Source: Lysobacter sp. yr284
Lineage (GTDB): Bacteria; Pseudomonadota; Gammaproteobacteria; Xanthomonadales; Xanthomonadaceae
Reading direction: 5' to 3'
NCBI RefSeq assembly: GCF_900107375.1
Contig: NZ_FNPT01000004.1
Location: 62,001-126,000, forward strand
Length of the DNA: 64,000 bases
In this document: positions 26,001 to 34,931 of the stretch, in pieces
Numbering within the stretch: position 1 is the first letter of the stretch
Layout: the number at the start of each line of letters is the position of its first letter
Notes under the pieces: model-generated
Seen by the model: the letters and a program-made list of their open reading frames with translations, nothing else
Told to the model about the DNA's origin: nothing
Databases searched by the model: none
Program-made: the position numbers and the translations under genes

Positions 26001-26849
26001 GTGGAAATCCGTCCGGTCGGTACCGACGCCGCAGCTCTGGCGAGTTACGAGCGATTGTTCCGCGCCTGTTTCCCCGGCGCCTCGCACCTCAACGCCGCTT
26101 ACCTGCAATGGCTGTATGCGCGCAATCCCGCCGGCGCGGTGATCGGCTGCGACGCCTGGGAGGGCGAGCGGCTGGCGGCGCACTACGTGTGCGTGCCGGC
26201 GCAGGCGGTGGTCGGCGGGCGGGCGATGCGGGTGATGCTGTCGCTGAACACCGCGACCCATCCGGACTTCCAGGGCAAGGGCCTGTTCACCCGCCTGGCC
26301 GATGCGACCTACCAGCTCGGCGCGCAGGCCGGCGTCGGCGCGGTGTACGGCGTGGCCAACGCCAACTCGACGCCGGGCTTCCTGCGCAAACTCGGTTTCA
26401 CCCTGGTGCGTCCGCTCGACGCGCGCGTCGGCTTCGGCCGGATCGAGCGCGCGGCGCCGGCCGCCGAGGCCGACGGCTTCCGCCGCGACTGGTCGCAGGC
26501 GGCGCTGCAGTGGCGCATCGCCAATCCGCAGCGCGGCTATCGGCTGGTGCGCGCGGGCGCGGGCGCGATCGGCGCGGAAGCCGCGACCGGCAAGCCCGGC
26601 CTGCGGGCCTGGGACGAACTCGCGCTGCCGGCCGGCATGCAGGCGCCGGCGCAGGCGCCGGCCTGGGCGATGCGCCTGCACCTGGGCCTGCGCCCCGGCG
26701 GCGAGCGCCCGCAGGGCCTGTGGTTCGAGATTCCGCAGCGGCTGCGCCCGAGCCCGCTGAACATGATCTTCCGTCCGCTGGCCGAGGGCGTGGCGGTGCC
26801 CGCCGCGGACTCGGTGCGCCTGGGACAACTGGATTTCGATGCGTTCTGA
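26001..26849 (+). CDS. GNAT-type acyltransferase
   Basis: A GTG at 26001 behind GAGAGGAAAG gives a 282-residue protein. The acetyl-CoA binding loop reads THPDFQGKGLFTRLADATY (about 86-104), close to the GNAT motif A pattern, followed by GVANANSTPGFLRKLGF. The C-terminal 130 residues are a less conserved extension. GNAT enzymes of this length in polysaccharide clusters often acylate amino sugars. The gene overlaps the following PIG-L deacetylase gene by 11 bases, so the two probably act on the same amino sugar. Confidence 0.8.
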   Translation: MEIRPVGTDAAALASYERLFRACFPGASHLNAAYLQWLYARNPAGAVIGCDAWEGERLAAHYVCVPAQAVVGGRAMRVMLSLNTATHPDFQGKGLFTRLADATYQLGAQAGVGAVYGVANANSTPGFLRKLGFTLVRPLDARVGFGRIERAAPAAEADGFRRDWSQAALQWRIANPQRGYRLVRAGAGAIGAEAATGKPGLRAWDELALPAGMQAPAQAPAWAMRLHLGLRPGGERPQGLWFEIPQRLRPSPLNMIFRPLAEGVAVPAADSVRLGQLDFDAF

Positions 26850-27606
26850 CGCTGCCGCGCAAGCGCCGCTGTTGGCGCTGTTCGTACACCCCGACGACGA
26901 GTTCGCCGCGTTCCCCTGGCTGCGCCGCGCGCTGGCCGCGGGCCGCCCGGTCGATGCGGTGTGGCTGACCGACGGCGGCTGGGGCGGGCAGGACATGGCC
27001 CGCCGCCGCGGCGAAAGCGTGGCGGTGCTGTCGGCGCTGGGGATGGACCCGGCGCGCATGCATTTCTGCGGCGAGGAATGGGGCATCGCCGACGGCGGGC
27101 TGCACCTGCGCCTGGACGAGGCGGTGCCGCTCGCGCTGGCGCGGTTTGCCGGCGTGCGCGGCGGCGAGGTGTTGATGCCGGCCTGGGAAGGCGGCCACCA
27201 CGATCACGACGCCGGGCACCTGGTCGGCATCGCCGTGGCGCAGGCGCGCGGCGCGCGCATGTGGCAGTTCTCGCTGTACCACGGCGAAGGCCTGCGCGGC
27301 CCGTGGTTCAAGGTGCTTTCGCCGCTGCCGGGCAACGGCCCCGGCGAGGTCCTGCCGACCGCGCTGGGCGAACGCCTGCGCTACGCCGCGGCCTGCCTGG
27401 CGTACCGCTCGCAGTGGAAGAGTTTCGTCGGCCTGTTGCCGTTCTATCTGTGGCGCATGCTCGGCGCCGATGCGTTCCGGCGCCAGCCGGTCGATCCGCG
27501 CCGCACCGCGCAGCGGCCGCACGCAGGGCCGATGCTGTACGAGCGCCGCGGCGGCCCGAGCTGGGCCGAGTTCGCCGCGGCGACCGCCGCGCACCGGCAG
27601 GCCTGA
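26839..27606 (+). CDS. PIG-L family N-acetyl sugar deacetylase
   Basis: This 255-residue protein has the PIG-L signature HPDDE (17-21) and the second metal-binding segment [12 protein letters not shown] (116-127). The family removes acetyl groups from N-acetylglucosamine-containing substrates using zinc. Its start lies within the end of the GNAT-type gene. Together with the preceding acyltransferase it suggests that an amino sugar is deacetylated and then re-acylated with a different group, or the reverse. No terminator with a T-run follows; etfA converges from the other strand 55 bases away. Confidence 0.88.
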   Translation: MRSDAAAQAPLLALFVHPDDEFAAFPWLRRALAAGRPVDAVWLTDGGWGGQDMARRRGESVAVLSALGMDPARMHFCGEEWGIADGGLHLRLDEAVPLALARFAGVRGGEVLMPAWEGGHHDHDAGHLVGIAVAQARGARMWQFSLYHGEGLRGPWFKVLSPLPGNGPGEVLPTALGERLRYAAACLAYRSQWKSFVGLLPFYLWRMLGADAFRRQPVDPRRTAQRPHAGPMLYERRGGPSWAEFAAATAAHRQA

Positions 27607-27661
27607 GGCCCGCCGGCGCGGTCGGGACGGGCGGCCGTCGCGGACGCCCGTTCCCCGGCGC

Positions 27662-28606
27662 TTATCCCAGCGCGGTTTCCAGTTCCGGCAGCAGCTTGAA
27701 CAGGTCGCCGACCAGGCCGATGTCGGCGATCTCGAAGATCGGCGCCTCGCCGTCCTTGTTGATCGCGACGATGGTGCCGGCGTCCTTGATCCCGGTCAGG
27801 TGCTGGATCGCGCCGCTGATGCCGACGGCGACGTACAGCTCCGGGGCGATGATCTTGCCGGTCTGGCCGACCTGCAGTTCGTTCGGCACGTAGCCGGCGT
27901 CGACCGCGGCGCGCGAGGCGCCGACCGCCGCGCCGAGCTTGTCGGCGAAGTCGTAGATGATCTTGAAGTTCTCCTGCGAGCCGACGCCGCGGCCGCCGGA
28001 GACCACGCGGCGGGCCGATTGCAGGTCCGGGCGGTCGGACTTGCCGGCGGCCAGGCCGACATAGCGGGTGTGGCCGGGCAGGGCGGCGTCGGCCGAGGCG
28101 GACTCCACCGCGGCGCTGCCGCCCTTGGCCGCTTCCGGCCACGAGGCGGTGCGCACGGTCGCGACCACGGCGTGGTCGGCCGGGGCCTCGACGGTGACGA
28201 TGGCGTTGCCGGCGTAGATCGGGCGCTTGAAGGTATGGCTGCCTTCCACCGCCATCACGTCCGACACCTGGGCCACGCCGAGCAGCGCGGCCACGCACGG
28301 CATCAGGTCCTTGCCGAAGGTGGTCGAGGGGCCGAACACGTGGCTGTAGCCCTGGGCCAGCGCGGCGACCTGCGGCGCCTGCACCTGGGCGATGGCGTTG
28401 GCGTTGGCGGCGTTGGCCACGGCCAGCACCTTGTTCACGCCGGCGATCTGCGCGGCCTCGCTTGCGACGCCGGCCGGATCGGCGGCGAGCACGACGATGT
28501 CGATGGCGTCGGGCTTGAGCGCCTGCGCGGCCGACACGCACTTGGCGGTCGACGCGTTGAGCTTGCCTTCGAGATGTTCGGCGACGATCAAAACCTTGCT
28601 CATCAC
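27662..28606 (-). CDS. etfA: Electron transfer flavoprotein alpha subunit
   Basis: The 314-residue product has the variable N-terminal domain ([15 protein letters not shown]) and a conserved FAD-binding C-terminal domain with [41 protein letters not shown] and [17 protein letters not shown]. With the beta subunit it forms the soluble heterodimer that takes electrons from acyl-CoA dehydrogenases and passes them to ETF-ubiquinone oxidoreductase, encoded at 38526-40181. It overlaps etfB by four bases and is co-transcribed with it. Confidence 0.97.
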   Translation of the reverse strand: MMSKVLIVAEHLEGKLNASTAKCVSAAQALKPDAIDIVVLAADPAGVASEAAQIAGVNKVLAVANAANANAIAQVQAPQVAALAQGYSHVFGPSTTFGKDLMPCVAALLGVAQVSDVMAVEGSHTFKRPIYAGNAIVTVEAPADHAVVATVRTASWPEAAKGGSAAVESASADAALPGHTRYVGLAAGKSDRPDLQSARRVVSGGRGVGSQENFKIIYDFADKLGAAVGASRAAVDAGYVPNELQVGQTGKIIAPELYVAVGISGAIQHLTGIKDAGTIVAINKDGEAPIFEIADIGLVGDLFKLLPELETALG

Positions 28607-29349
28607 AGCAACCCCTTCTGCTTCAGTGCGGCGACCAGTTCGGCCGCGTCCTTGACCATCACGCCCTTGCTGCGCTTCGGCGGCGGCGCGTAGTGGGTGG
28701 TCTTGAGCGTGTCGCCGGCATCGACGCCGAGGTCGGCGAACGCGATGGTCTCCAGCGGCTTGCTCTTGGCCTTCATGATGTCCGGCAGCTTGATGAAGCG
28801 CGGCTCGTTGAGGCGCAGGTCGGTGGTGACCACCGCCGGCAGGTCCACTTCCAGGGTCTCAAGGCCGGCGTCGACCTCGCGCGTCACCGTGGCCTTGCCG
28901 TCGGCGACTTCGAGCTTGGAGGCGAAGGTCGCCTGCGGGCGGCCCCACAGCGTGGCCAGCATCTGGCCGGTCTGGTTGGCGTCGTCGTCGATGGCCTGCT
29001 TGCCGAGGATGACGATGTCCGGCTGTTCCTTCTCGATCAGCTTGAGCAGGGTGCGCGCGGCGGTCAGCGGCTGGATCGGCTGGTCGCTGACCACGTGGAT
29101 GGCGCGGTTGGCGCCCATCGCCAGGCCGTTGCGCAGGTGCGCCTGGGCGTCGGCGGGGGCGATGGTGGCGACCACGACTTCGGTCGCGATGCCCTTGTCG
29201 CGCAGGCGCAGGGCTTCTTCGAGGGCGATTTCGTCGAACGGATTGGCCGACAGCTTGACGCCGTCGGTGATCACGCCGGAACCGTCCGGCTTGACCTGGA
29301 TGCGGACGTTGTAGTCCACCACGCGCTTGTAGCCGACGAGGATCTTCAT
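28603..29349 (-). CDS. etfB: Electron transfer flavoprotein beta subunit
   Basis: The 248-residue product begins MKILVGYKRVVDYNVRIQV and contains NPFDEIALEEALRLRDKG, DNANQTGQML-like ANQTGQMLATLWGRPQATF and EVDLPAVVTTDLRLNEPRF, all typical of EtfB with its AMP site. AAGGAA lies about 11 bases before the ATG. It is the first gene of the etfBA operon. Confidence 0.97.
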   Translation of the reverse strand: MKILVGYKRVVDYNVRIQVKPDGSGVITDGVKLSANPFDEIALEEALRLRDKGIATEVVVATIAPADAQAHLRNGLAMGANRAIHVVSDQPIQPLTAARTLLKLIEKEQPDIVILGKQAIDDDANQTGQMLATLWGRPQATFASKLEVADGKATVTREVDAGLETLEVDLPAVVTTDLRLNEPRFIKLPDIMKAKSKPLETIAFADLGVDAGDTLKTTHYAPPPKRSKGVMVKDAAELVAALKQKGLL

Positions 29350-29783
29350 CGTGCGGGATTTCCTTGTGGGGGGTGTCCGGCCGGGAGCGGCCGACAGCCC
29401 TCGATTCTAGCGGAGACGGCCAGCCGACGCAGGTCGGCCGGTCCGGCGCCGGCCGGGTCCGGGCCGGCCCCGACGGCGCGCGGGCGGCCTGCGCGCCGTC
29501 GGGGCGCGACGGCGGGCACGGGCGGAGCGGGCGCCGGTCGCAGCCCGCGGCGGGCGCGGCCCCGGCGGACGGGCGGCGCGCGCGGCGGCGGCCGGCGCTG
29601 CTATGGTGGCGCGCGGCGCCCAGCGAGGACGGGCGAGGGCACGCAGAGCCTGCAGGCGGACCGACCCGGCACAGTCCGCCGCCCGCGGCGTCCTGAACGC
29701 ATCCGGTCCGCACCCGCGCCCGTATTGCGTTGCATACCCGACAGGCACGCCCGCAACGGGCACGGCTAAGGAGAAGGCTGGCG
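29350..29783. other. Intergenic region (434 bp), divergent promoters expected
   Basis: It separates etfB (minus strand) from a membrane-protein gene (plus strand), so both promoters should lie here. Sequence is extremely GC-rich with many possible hairpins. No motif was strong enough to name and no gene was recognised. Confidence 0.5.
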
Positions 29784-30380
29784 ATGAAGTACCTCAAGGC
29801 GTTGGCGGCGACGGTCGCGTTCGTGCTCGTACTGCTGGCGGTCTACGCCGCGCACGTGCGCTACGGCAAGGTCGACGTGGTGCTCTACAGCGCGGTCCTG
29901 GATGCGGCGCTGGCCGCGGCGATCGTCGGCGGCGGGCTGTTCGCGCTGAAGGCGTTCGCCGAGTTCAGCCGCTTCGAGAAAGTGCAGATGCTGTGCCTGT
30001 GGATGCTTGGCGGCTACGCCTTCGCGATCTCGGTGCCGACCGTGATCGACCGTTCGCTGTCGTTCTACCTGCTGGAGAAGATCCACCAGCGCGGCGGCGG
30101 CATCCACGTCGACCGCCTGCACCACGTGGTCACCCAGGAATACATGGTCGAGCACCGCCTGATCGACGTGCGCCTTACCGAGCAGCTGCAGTCGGGCACG
30201 ATCGAAGTGGTCGAGGACTGCGTGCGCCTGACCGAGCGCGGCCGCGGCCTAGTCGGCTTCAGCCGGTTCTTCCGCGGCAACCTGCTGCCGCGCCAGCGGT
30301 TGCTGCTGGGCGAGTATTCCGACGACCTCACCGACCCGTTCCGCAACAGCGTGGCCGAAGTCAGCTACCGCTGCGGCTGA
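29784..30380 (+). CDS. Membrane protein with three N-terminal helices and a soluble C-terminus
   Basis: ATG 29784 behind AAGGAGAAGG gives 198 residues. Three hydrophobic segments occupy about residues 5-25, 35-55 and 72-95. The soluble part (100-198) is helix-rich with RLTEQLQSGTIEVVEDCVRLTERGRGLV, which looks like a small winged-helix segment. No family was recognised. It stands alone with no operon partner, and its function is unknown. Confidence 0.7.
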   Translation: MKYLKALAATVAFVLVLLAVYAAHVRYGKVDVVLYSAVLDAALAAAIVGGGLFALKAFAEFSRFEKVQMLCLWMLGGYAFAISVPTVIDRSLSFYLLEKIHQRGGGIHVDRLHHVVTQEYMVEHRLIDVRLTEQLQSGTIEVVEDCVRLTERGRGLVGFSRFFRGNLLPRQRLLLGEYSDDLTDPFRNSVAEVSYRCG

Positions 30381-30441
30381 GCGTCCGCCGCCGCGTCGCC
30401 GGGGCGGGACCGGCCGTCGATCCGGCCGCGGCCGGGCGCGC

Positions 30442-31293
30442 TCAGCCGCCGATCCGGTACTGCGCCGCCGAGCCCTCGACGATCAGGATCTGCGCGCCGC
30501 TCCAGCGCTCGCCCGGCGCCAGCCGCACCGGCTGCAGCACTTGCGCGGCCTCCACGCAGACGAAGCGGCGATGGCCGCCGGGCGCCAGGTCGGCCATGCC
30601 CGCGGCGAGCGCTTCGCCGGGATTCCACACCACGGTGTCGGCGAAGCCCTCGGCTTCGCAACGCAGCATCTGCTCGCCGTCGGTGATGCGCACCGGGCGC
30701 TGGGTGTCGGCGTAGATGCGGTCGACCTCGCCGTCGAAGCGCACCGGCGCGTCGCTGGGCGGGCAGGCCGCGCCGGCCTGGGCGCTGTCGACGTAGGCCC
30801 GGTCTTCCAGGCCGTGGACCAGGGTCGCGGCGATGTCGCTCACCGCCAAATACGTGTGCAGCGCGGCGCTGAATTCCAACGCGTTGCGGTCGGTGTTGCG
30901 CACGTTCAGGGCGATGCGCAGGCGGTCCGCGCCGGACTCGATGTCCAGGCCGGCCTCGAAGCGGTGCGGCCAGTGGCGGCGGGTTTCCTCGCGGTCGGCC
31001 AGCCGGAACGACAGCCGCCCGGCCTGCGGGTCGGCCGGTTCGGCCTCCCAGGTCAGGGTGCGGGCGAAGCCGTGGCGCGGGCCGTCGCCGCGTTCGGCGA
31101 ACTGCGGAAAGATCACCGGCACGCCGCCGCGGATCGCCTTGCCGGCGCCGAAGCCGGCGTTCGGGCTCAGGTAAAGGCGCTCCTGGCCGCGGCAATGCCA
31201 GGACAGCAGGTGGGCGCCGAAGGCGCTGGCTTCGACCCGGGCGTCGCCGGGGCCGTTCAGGATCAAGGGGGAAGGCAGGGAGGGCGCGTTCAT
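30442..31293 (-). CDS. D-hexose-6-phosphate mutarotase (glucose-6-phosphate 1-epimerase)
   Basis: From ATG 31293 the product is 283 residues; an ATG 12 bases upstream is also open. It has the aldose-epimerase fold features GGVPVIFPQFAERGDGPRHG, FSAALHTYLAVSD with the catalytic His region, and ADTVVWNPGEA. The YeaD-type family interconverts alpha and beta anomers of glucose 6-phosphate and related sugar phosphates. It is divergent from manC, 176 bases apart, which may reflect shared control of hexose-phosphate supply. Confidence 0.88.
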   Translation of the reverse strand: MNAPSLPSPLILNGPGDARVEASAFGAHLLSWHCRGQERLYLSPNAGFGAGKAIRGGVPVIFPQFAERGDGPRHGFARTLTWEAEPADPQAGRLSFRLADREETRRHWPHRFEAGLDIESGADRLRIALNVRNTDRNALEFSAALHTYLAVSDIAATLVHGLEDRAYVDSAQAGAACPPSDAPVRFDGEVDRIYADTQRPVRITDGEQMLRCEAEGFADTVVWNPGEALAAGMADLAPGGHRRFVCVEAAQVLQPVRLAPGERWSGAQILIVEGSAAQYRIGG

Positions 31294-31469
31294 CGTTCCA
31301 TCCATGGGGAGGCGAAAATCGCCAGCATGGCGGCGCGGGCCGCGCCAAGCTGGCACGCCGGTCATAGTAACGGGCGCTCGACAGGTGCGGTTTAGCGGTC
31401 GTGAAGCCAGGGCGAACAGGGCTTCGGCTATCCTTGGCGCCCCTTTCCGTTCCGAAATCTGGAGCCAGG

Positions 31470-32882
31470 ATGCTTCACCCCGTCGTATTGAGCGGAGGCA
31501 GCGGCTCGCGCCTGTGGCCGCTGTCGCGCCAGAATCAGCCCAAGCAATTCCTGTCGCTGATCGGCGACCACTCGCTGTTCCAGGAAACCCTGCTGCGCGC
31601 CAACGCGCTGCCGGACACCGGCGCCCCGGTCACCGTCTGCGCCGAAGACCACCGCTTCATGGTCGGCGAACAGTTGCAGGGCATCGGCGTGGCCAACGGC
31701 GCCATCGTGCTGGAACCCAGCGCGCGCAACACCGCTCCGGCGATCGCCCTGGCCGCGCTGCACCTGGTGGCCGAAGACCCCGCGGCGACCATGCTGGTGC
31801 TGCCGGCCGACCACCTGATCGAAGACGTCGACGCCTTCCGCGACGCAGTCGCGCGCGCCGCCGTGCTGGCCGAGCAGGACTGGCTGGTCACCTTCGGCAT
31901 CACCCCCGATTACCCGGAAACCGGCTACGGCTACATCGCCCGCGGCGACGCGCTCGGCGCGGGCGGGTTCAAGGTCGACCGCTTCGTCGAGAAGCCCGAC
32001 CAGGCCACCGCCGAGGGCTATCTCGCCGCCGGCACCTATGCCTGGAACTCGGGCATGTTCCTGTTCAAGGCCCAGCGTTATCTGGATGAGTTGGAGACGC
32101 TGGCGCCGGCGATCCTCGCCGCTGCGCGCGCCGCCTACGCCCGGGCCAGCCGCGACCTCGACTTCATCCGCGTCGGCAAGGACGAATTCGCCGCCAGCCC
32201 GAACGATTCCATCGACTACGCGGTGATGGAAAAGACCGCGCGCGCCGCGGTGGTGCCGGTCAGCTGCGGCTGGAGCGACATCGGCTCGTGGTCGTCGCTG
32301 TGGGCGGTGGCCGAGCGCGACGCCGACGGCAACCGCTACGAGGGCGACGTGATCTCGGTCGACACCCGCGACAGCCTGGTGCGCGCGTCCGACCGGCGCA
32401 TGATCGCGACCATCGGCGTGGAAGACCTGGTCATCGTCGACACCCCCGACGCGACCCTGGTCGCGCGCAAGGACCGGGTGCAGGACGTCAAGACCATCGT
32501 CGACAAGCTCAAGCAGGCCGGGCGCCAGGAGCACCTGTTCCACCGCAAGGTCTACCGGCCGTGGGGCAACTACGACTCCATCGACATGGGCGAGCGCTTC
32601 CAGGTCAAGCGCATCGAGGTCAAGCCCGGCGGCGTGCTGAGCCTGCAGAAGCACCACAAGCGCGCCGAGCACTGGATCGTGGTGTCGGGCGTGGCCGAGG
32701 TCACCTGCGACGACAAGGTGTTCGAACTGCGCGAGAACGAAAGCACCTACATCCCGCTGGGCAGCGTGCACCGCCTGCGCAACCGCGGCACCGAGCCGGT
32801 CGAACTGATCGAAGTGCAGTCCGGCAGCTACCTGGGCGAGGACGACATCGTCCGGCTCGAGGACGTGTACGGGCGCTCGTAA
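31470..32882 (+). CDS. manC: Mannose-1-phosphate guanylyltransferase / mannose-6-phosphate isomerase
   Basis: The 470-residue bifunctional enzyme (XanB/AlgA type) begins at ATG 31470 with GGAG upstream. The nucleotidyltransferase half has LSGGSGSRLWPLSRQNQPKQF (6-26 region), VLPADHLIED and the FVEKP motif. The C-terminal cupin half has VKPGGVLSLQKHHKRAEHWI and the metal ligands expected for the isomerase. It produces GDP-mannose from fructose 6-phosphate via mannose 6-phosphate, given a phosphomannomutase, which is not in this window. It likely feeds Gmd and Rmd at 13470-15376. A strong terminator follows. Confidence 0.96.
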   Translation: MLHPVVLSGGSGSRLWPLSRQNQPKQFLSLIGDHSLFQETLLRANALPDTGAPVTVCAEDHRFMVGEQLQGIGVANGAIVLEPSARNTAPAIALAALHLVAEDPAATMLVLPADHLIEDVDAFRDAVARAAVLAEQDWLVTFGITPDYPETGYGYIARGDALGAGGFKVDRFVEKPDQATAEGYLAAGTYAWNSGMFLFKAQRYLDELETLAPAILAAARAAYARASRDLDFIRVGKDEFAASPNDSIDYAVMEKTARAAVVPVSCGWSDIGSWSSLWAVAERDADGNRYEGDVISVDTRDSLVRASDRRMIATIGVEDLVIVDTPDATLVARKDRVQDVKTIVDKLKQAGRQEHLFHRKVYRPWGNYDSIDMGERFQVKRIEVKPGGVLSLQKHHKRAEHWIVVSGVAEVTCDDKVFELRENESTYIPLGSVHRLRNRGTEPVELIEVQSGSYLGEDDIVRLEDVYGRS

Positions 32883-32907
32883 GCCTGCGCGGTGGCGAAA
32901 GCGTCGA

Positions 32908-32941
32908 ACGAAGACCGGCTCAGGCCGGTCTTCGTTTTTCT
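32908..32941 (+). terminator. Rho-independent terminator after manC
   Basis: Arms AACGAAGACCGGC (32908-32920) and GCCGGTCTTCGTT (32925-32937) form a perfect 13-bp stem with a four-base loop, followed by TTT. It lies 26 bases after the stop codon. Confidence 0.9.
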
Positions 32942-33013
32942 ACGACGCGCGAGGGATTTTTTACCCGCGGCGACGGATGTCGCGATGGCATCGCGGCCGC
33001 GTCGCAGGCGATG

Positions 33014-33115
33014 TGTCGCGGTCGCGGCTCGCGCCGCTCCTACAGGTGGATCGCGCAGATCGTCGTGTTGGCTGGGTTCCGACTGTAGGAGCGGCGCAAG
33101 CCGCGACCGCGACAC
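33014..33115. repeat. Interspersed inverted repeat, family B (TGTAGGAGCG type)
   Basis: Arm 33014-33044 (TGTCGCGGTCGCGGCTCGCG...) and arm 33085-33115 (TGTAGGAGCGGCGCAAGCCG...) are reverse complements apart from a small internal mismatch. They lie in the space between the convergent manC and ATP-grasp genes. A sister copy is at 60389-60513, again in a convergent intergenic position. Confidence 0.82.
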
Positions 33116-33145
33116 CGCAACGGCGATGAACCGTGAACGCAGCGT

Positions 33146-34057
33146 CTACGCGCCGGCCGACGTCGCCAACAACTCCTCCAGCACCTGCGCGAAGCGTTCC
33201 GCGCTGCCCGGCGCATGGGCGAAGAACAGCGACGGCTCGCACAGCTCCAGTTCCAGCAGTTGCGGCCGCCCCTGCGCGTCGCGGATCAGGTCGACCCGCG
33301 CGTAGGCCAGCGGCTCTTCCAGGTCCAGCCGCGCGCTGGCGGCGTTGAGCGCGTGCAGGGCGACGGTGCGCTCGTCCTCGCTGGCCTCGCGCGCGGCGAT
33401 GCGCTCCACCGCGCGCAGGTTCAGCGCGTCCTCGCGCTGCAGCATCGCGCCCTTGCGGATGGCGTGGCTGAAGCTGCCGTTGAAGTGGATCAACGCGGTC
33501 TCGCCGTCGCGGTCGACCGCGCTCAGGTAGGGCTGCAGCATCGCGTCGCGGCCCTCGTCGAGCAGCCGCGCCAGGTGGTTGGCGGCGGCGAATTCCTGCG
33601 CGCGCGCATAGCGCTGGGTGTCGCGCGAACCGGCGCTGACCGTGGGCTTGACCACGAACTCCTCGGCGTCGGGGTGCGCGGCCAGGAATTCCTGCAAGGC
33701 CGGCAGCGGGTCGGTGTCGGCGCCGACGAAGGCGGTCGCCACCACCGGCACGCCGCGCGCGGCGAGGTCGCCGAGGTAGCGCTTGTCGCTGTTCCAGCGC
33801 AGCACCGGCCAGGGGTTGAGCAGGCGGCTGGCGGCGTCGACGCGTTCGCACCAGGCCAGGAATTCGCCATAGCGCGCGCTGTAGTCCCAGGGCGAGCGCA
33901 GCAATACGGCATCGTATCGGGCCCAGGCCACGCTCGGGTCGTCCCAGGCGCGGATCTCGGCGCACAGGCCGCGGGCGAGGCAGGCGGCGAGCAGCGGCGA
34001 CAGGTCGTCGTCCTGCCCGGCGCTGGCGATGGCGGTGACCAGGGCGAGTCGGCTCAT
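33146..34057 (-). CDS. ATP-grasp domain protein of unknown substrate
   Basis: The 303-residue protein begins MSRLALVTAIASAGQDDDLS and has a RimK-like ATP-grasp layout: an N-terminal alpha/beta domain ending in LLRSPWDYSARY, a nucleotide-binding LNPWPVLRWNSDKRYL segment, VVKPTVSAGSRDT, and the metal site in RVDLIRDAQGRPQLLELEL. Members ligate a carboxylate to an amine or hydroxyl using ATP. No partner gene is adjacent: it is divergent from the CoA-transferase genes and convergent with manC. The substrate cannot be inferred. Confidence 0.85.
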   Translation of the reverse strand: MSRLALVTAIASAGQDDDLSPLLAACLARGLCAEIRAWDDPSVAWARYDAVLLRSPWDYSARYGEFLAWCERVDAASRLLNPWPVLRWNSDKRYLGDLAARGVPVVATAFVGADTDPLPALQEFLAAHPDAEEFVVKPTVSAGSRDTQRYARAQEFAAANHLARLLDEGRDAMLQPYLSAVDRDGETALIHFNGSFSHAIRKGAMLQREDALNLRAVERIAAREASEDERTVALHALNAASARLDLEEPLAYARVDLIRDAQGRPQLLELELCEPSLFFAHAPGSAERFAQVLEELLATSAGA

Positions 34058-34185
34058 GCCGCAAGTCTAGCCTTCGCCTGCAATCCAGGCACAGCCGTTG
34101 CACTGTGCGGGCATTGCCCGAAAGTCCGCTGCTGCCGCGCGCGGCCGCGCGCTAAACTGGGCGCATCCCTCACAGGAGCTGTCCC

Positions 34186-34902
34186 ATGGCCGACGCGGTC
34201 GCCGCCAAGAGCAAGTTGTATCCCAACGCCCACGACGCGCTGCAGGGCGTGGTTGCCGACGACCAGACCCTCGCGGTCGGCGGTTTCGGCCTGTGCGGCA
34301 TTCCCGAGGCGCTGATCGCCGCATTGCGCGACAGCGGCGCCAAGGGCCTGACCGCGATCTCCAACAACGCCGGCGTCGACGGTTTCGGCCTGGGCCTGCT
34401 GTTGGAAACGCGCCAGATCAAGAAGATGATTTCCTCCTACGTCGGCGAGAACAAGGAATTCGAACGCCAGTTCCTGTCCGGCGAACTGGAGCTGGAGTTC
34501 AACCCGCAGGGCACCCTGGCCGAGCGCCTGCGCGCCGGCGGCGCCGGCATCCCGGCGTTCTTCACCCGCACCGGCTACGGCACGGTGGTGGCGCAAGGCA
34601 AAGAGACGCGCGAGTTCGACGGCCACCATTACGTCATGGAAACCGCGCTCAAGGCCGACGTGTCGCTGGTCAAGGCGTGGAAGGCCGACAAGTCCGGCAA
34701 CCTGGTGTTCCGCAAGACCGCGCGCAACTTCAATCCGGCCTGCGCGATGGCCGGCAAGGTCTGCATCGTCGAGGTCGAGGAACTGGTCGAGATCGGCCAG
34801 ATCGATCCGGACCAGGTGCACCTGCCGGGCATCTACGTCGACCGCATCGTGGTCAACGCCACGCCCGAGAAGCGCATCGAGCAGCGCACCGTGCGCGCCT
34901 GA
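34186..34902 (+). CDS. scoA: 3-oxoacid CoA-transferase subunit A
   Basis: The 238-residue subunit has [14 protein letters not shown] near the N-terminus, [15 protein letters not shown] and [19 protein letters not shown], the usual sequence of class I CoA-transferase alpha chains. With subunit B it moves CoA between succinyl-CoA and acetoacetate. Acetoacetate is also the product of the FAH-family hydrolase at the start of the window, though the two loci are far apart. GGAG lies about 8 bases before ATG. Confidence 0.95.
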   Translation: MADAVAAKSKLYPNAHDALQGVVADDQTLAVGGFGLCGIPEALIAALRDSGAKGLTAISNNAGVDGFGLGLLLETRQIKKMISSYVGENKEFERQFLSGELELEFNPQGTLAERLRAGGAGIPAFFTRTGYGTVVAQGKETREFDGHHYVMETALKADVSLVKAWKADKSGNLVFRKTARNFNPACAMAGKVCIVEVEELVEIGQIDPDQVHLPGIYVDRIVVNATPEKRIEQRTVRA

Positions 34903-34931
34903 CGCCGCGCCCATTTTCTGAGGAATTCGAA

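Noticed and set aside
23680-27606. Horizontally acquired island
   Set aside because: Base composition and codon use look the same as in the flanking housekeeping genes, and there are no integrase, insertion sequence or attachment-site traces.
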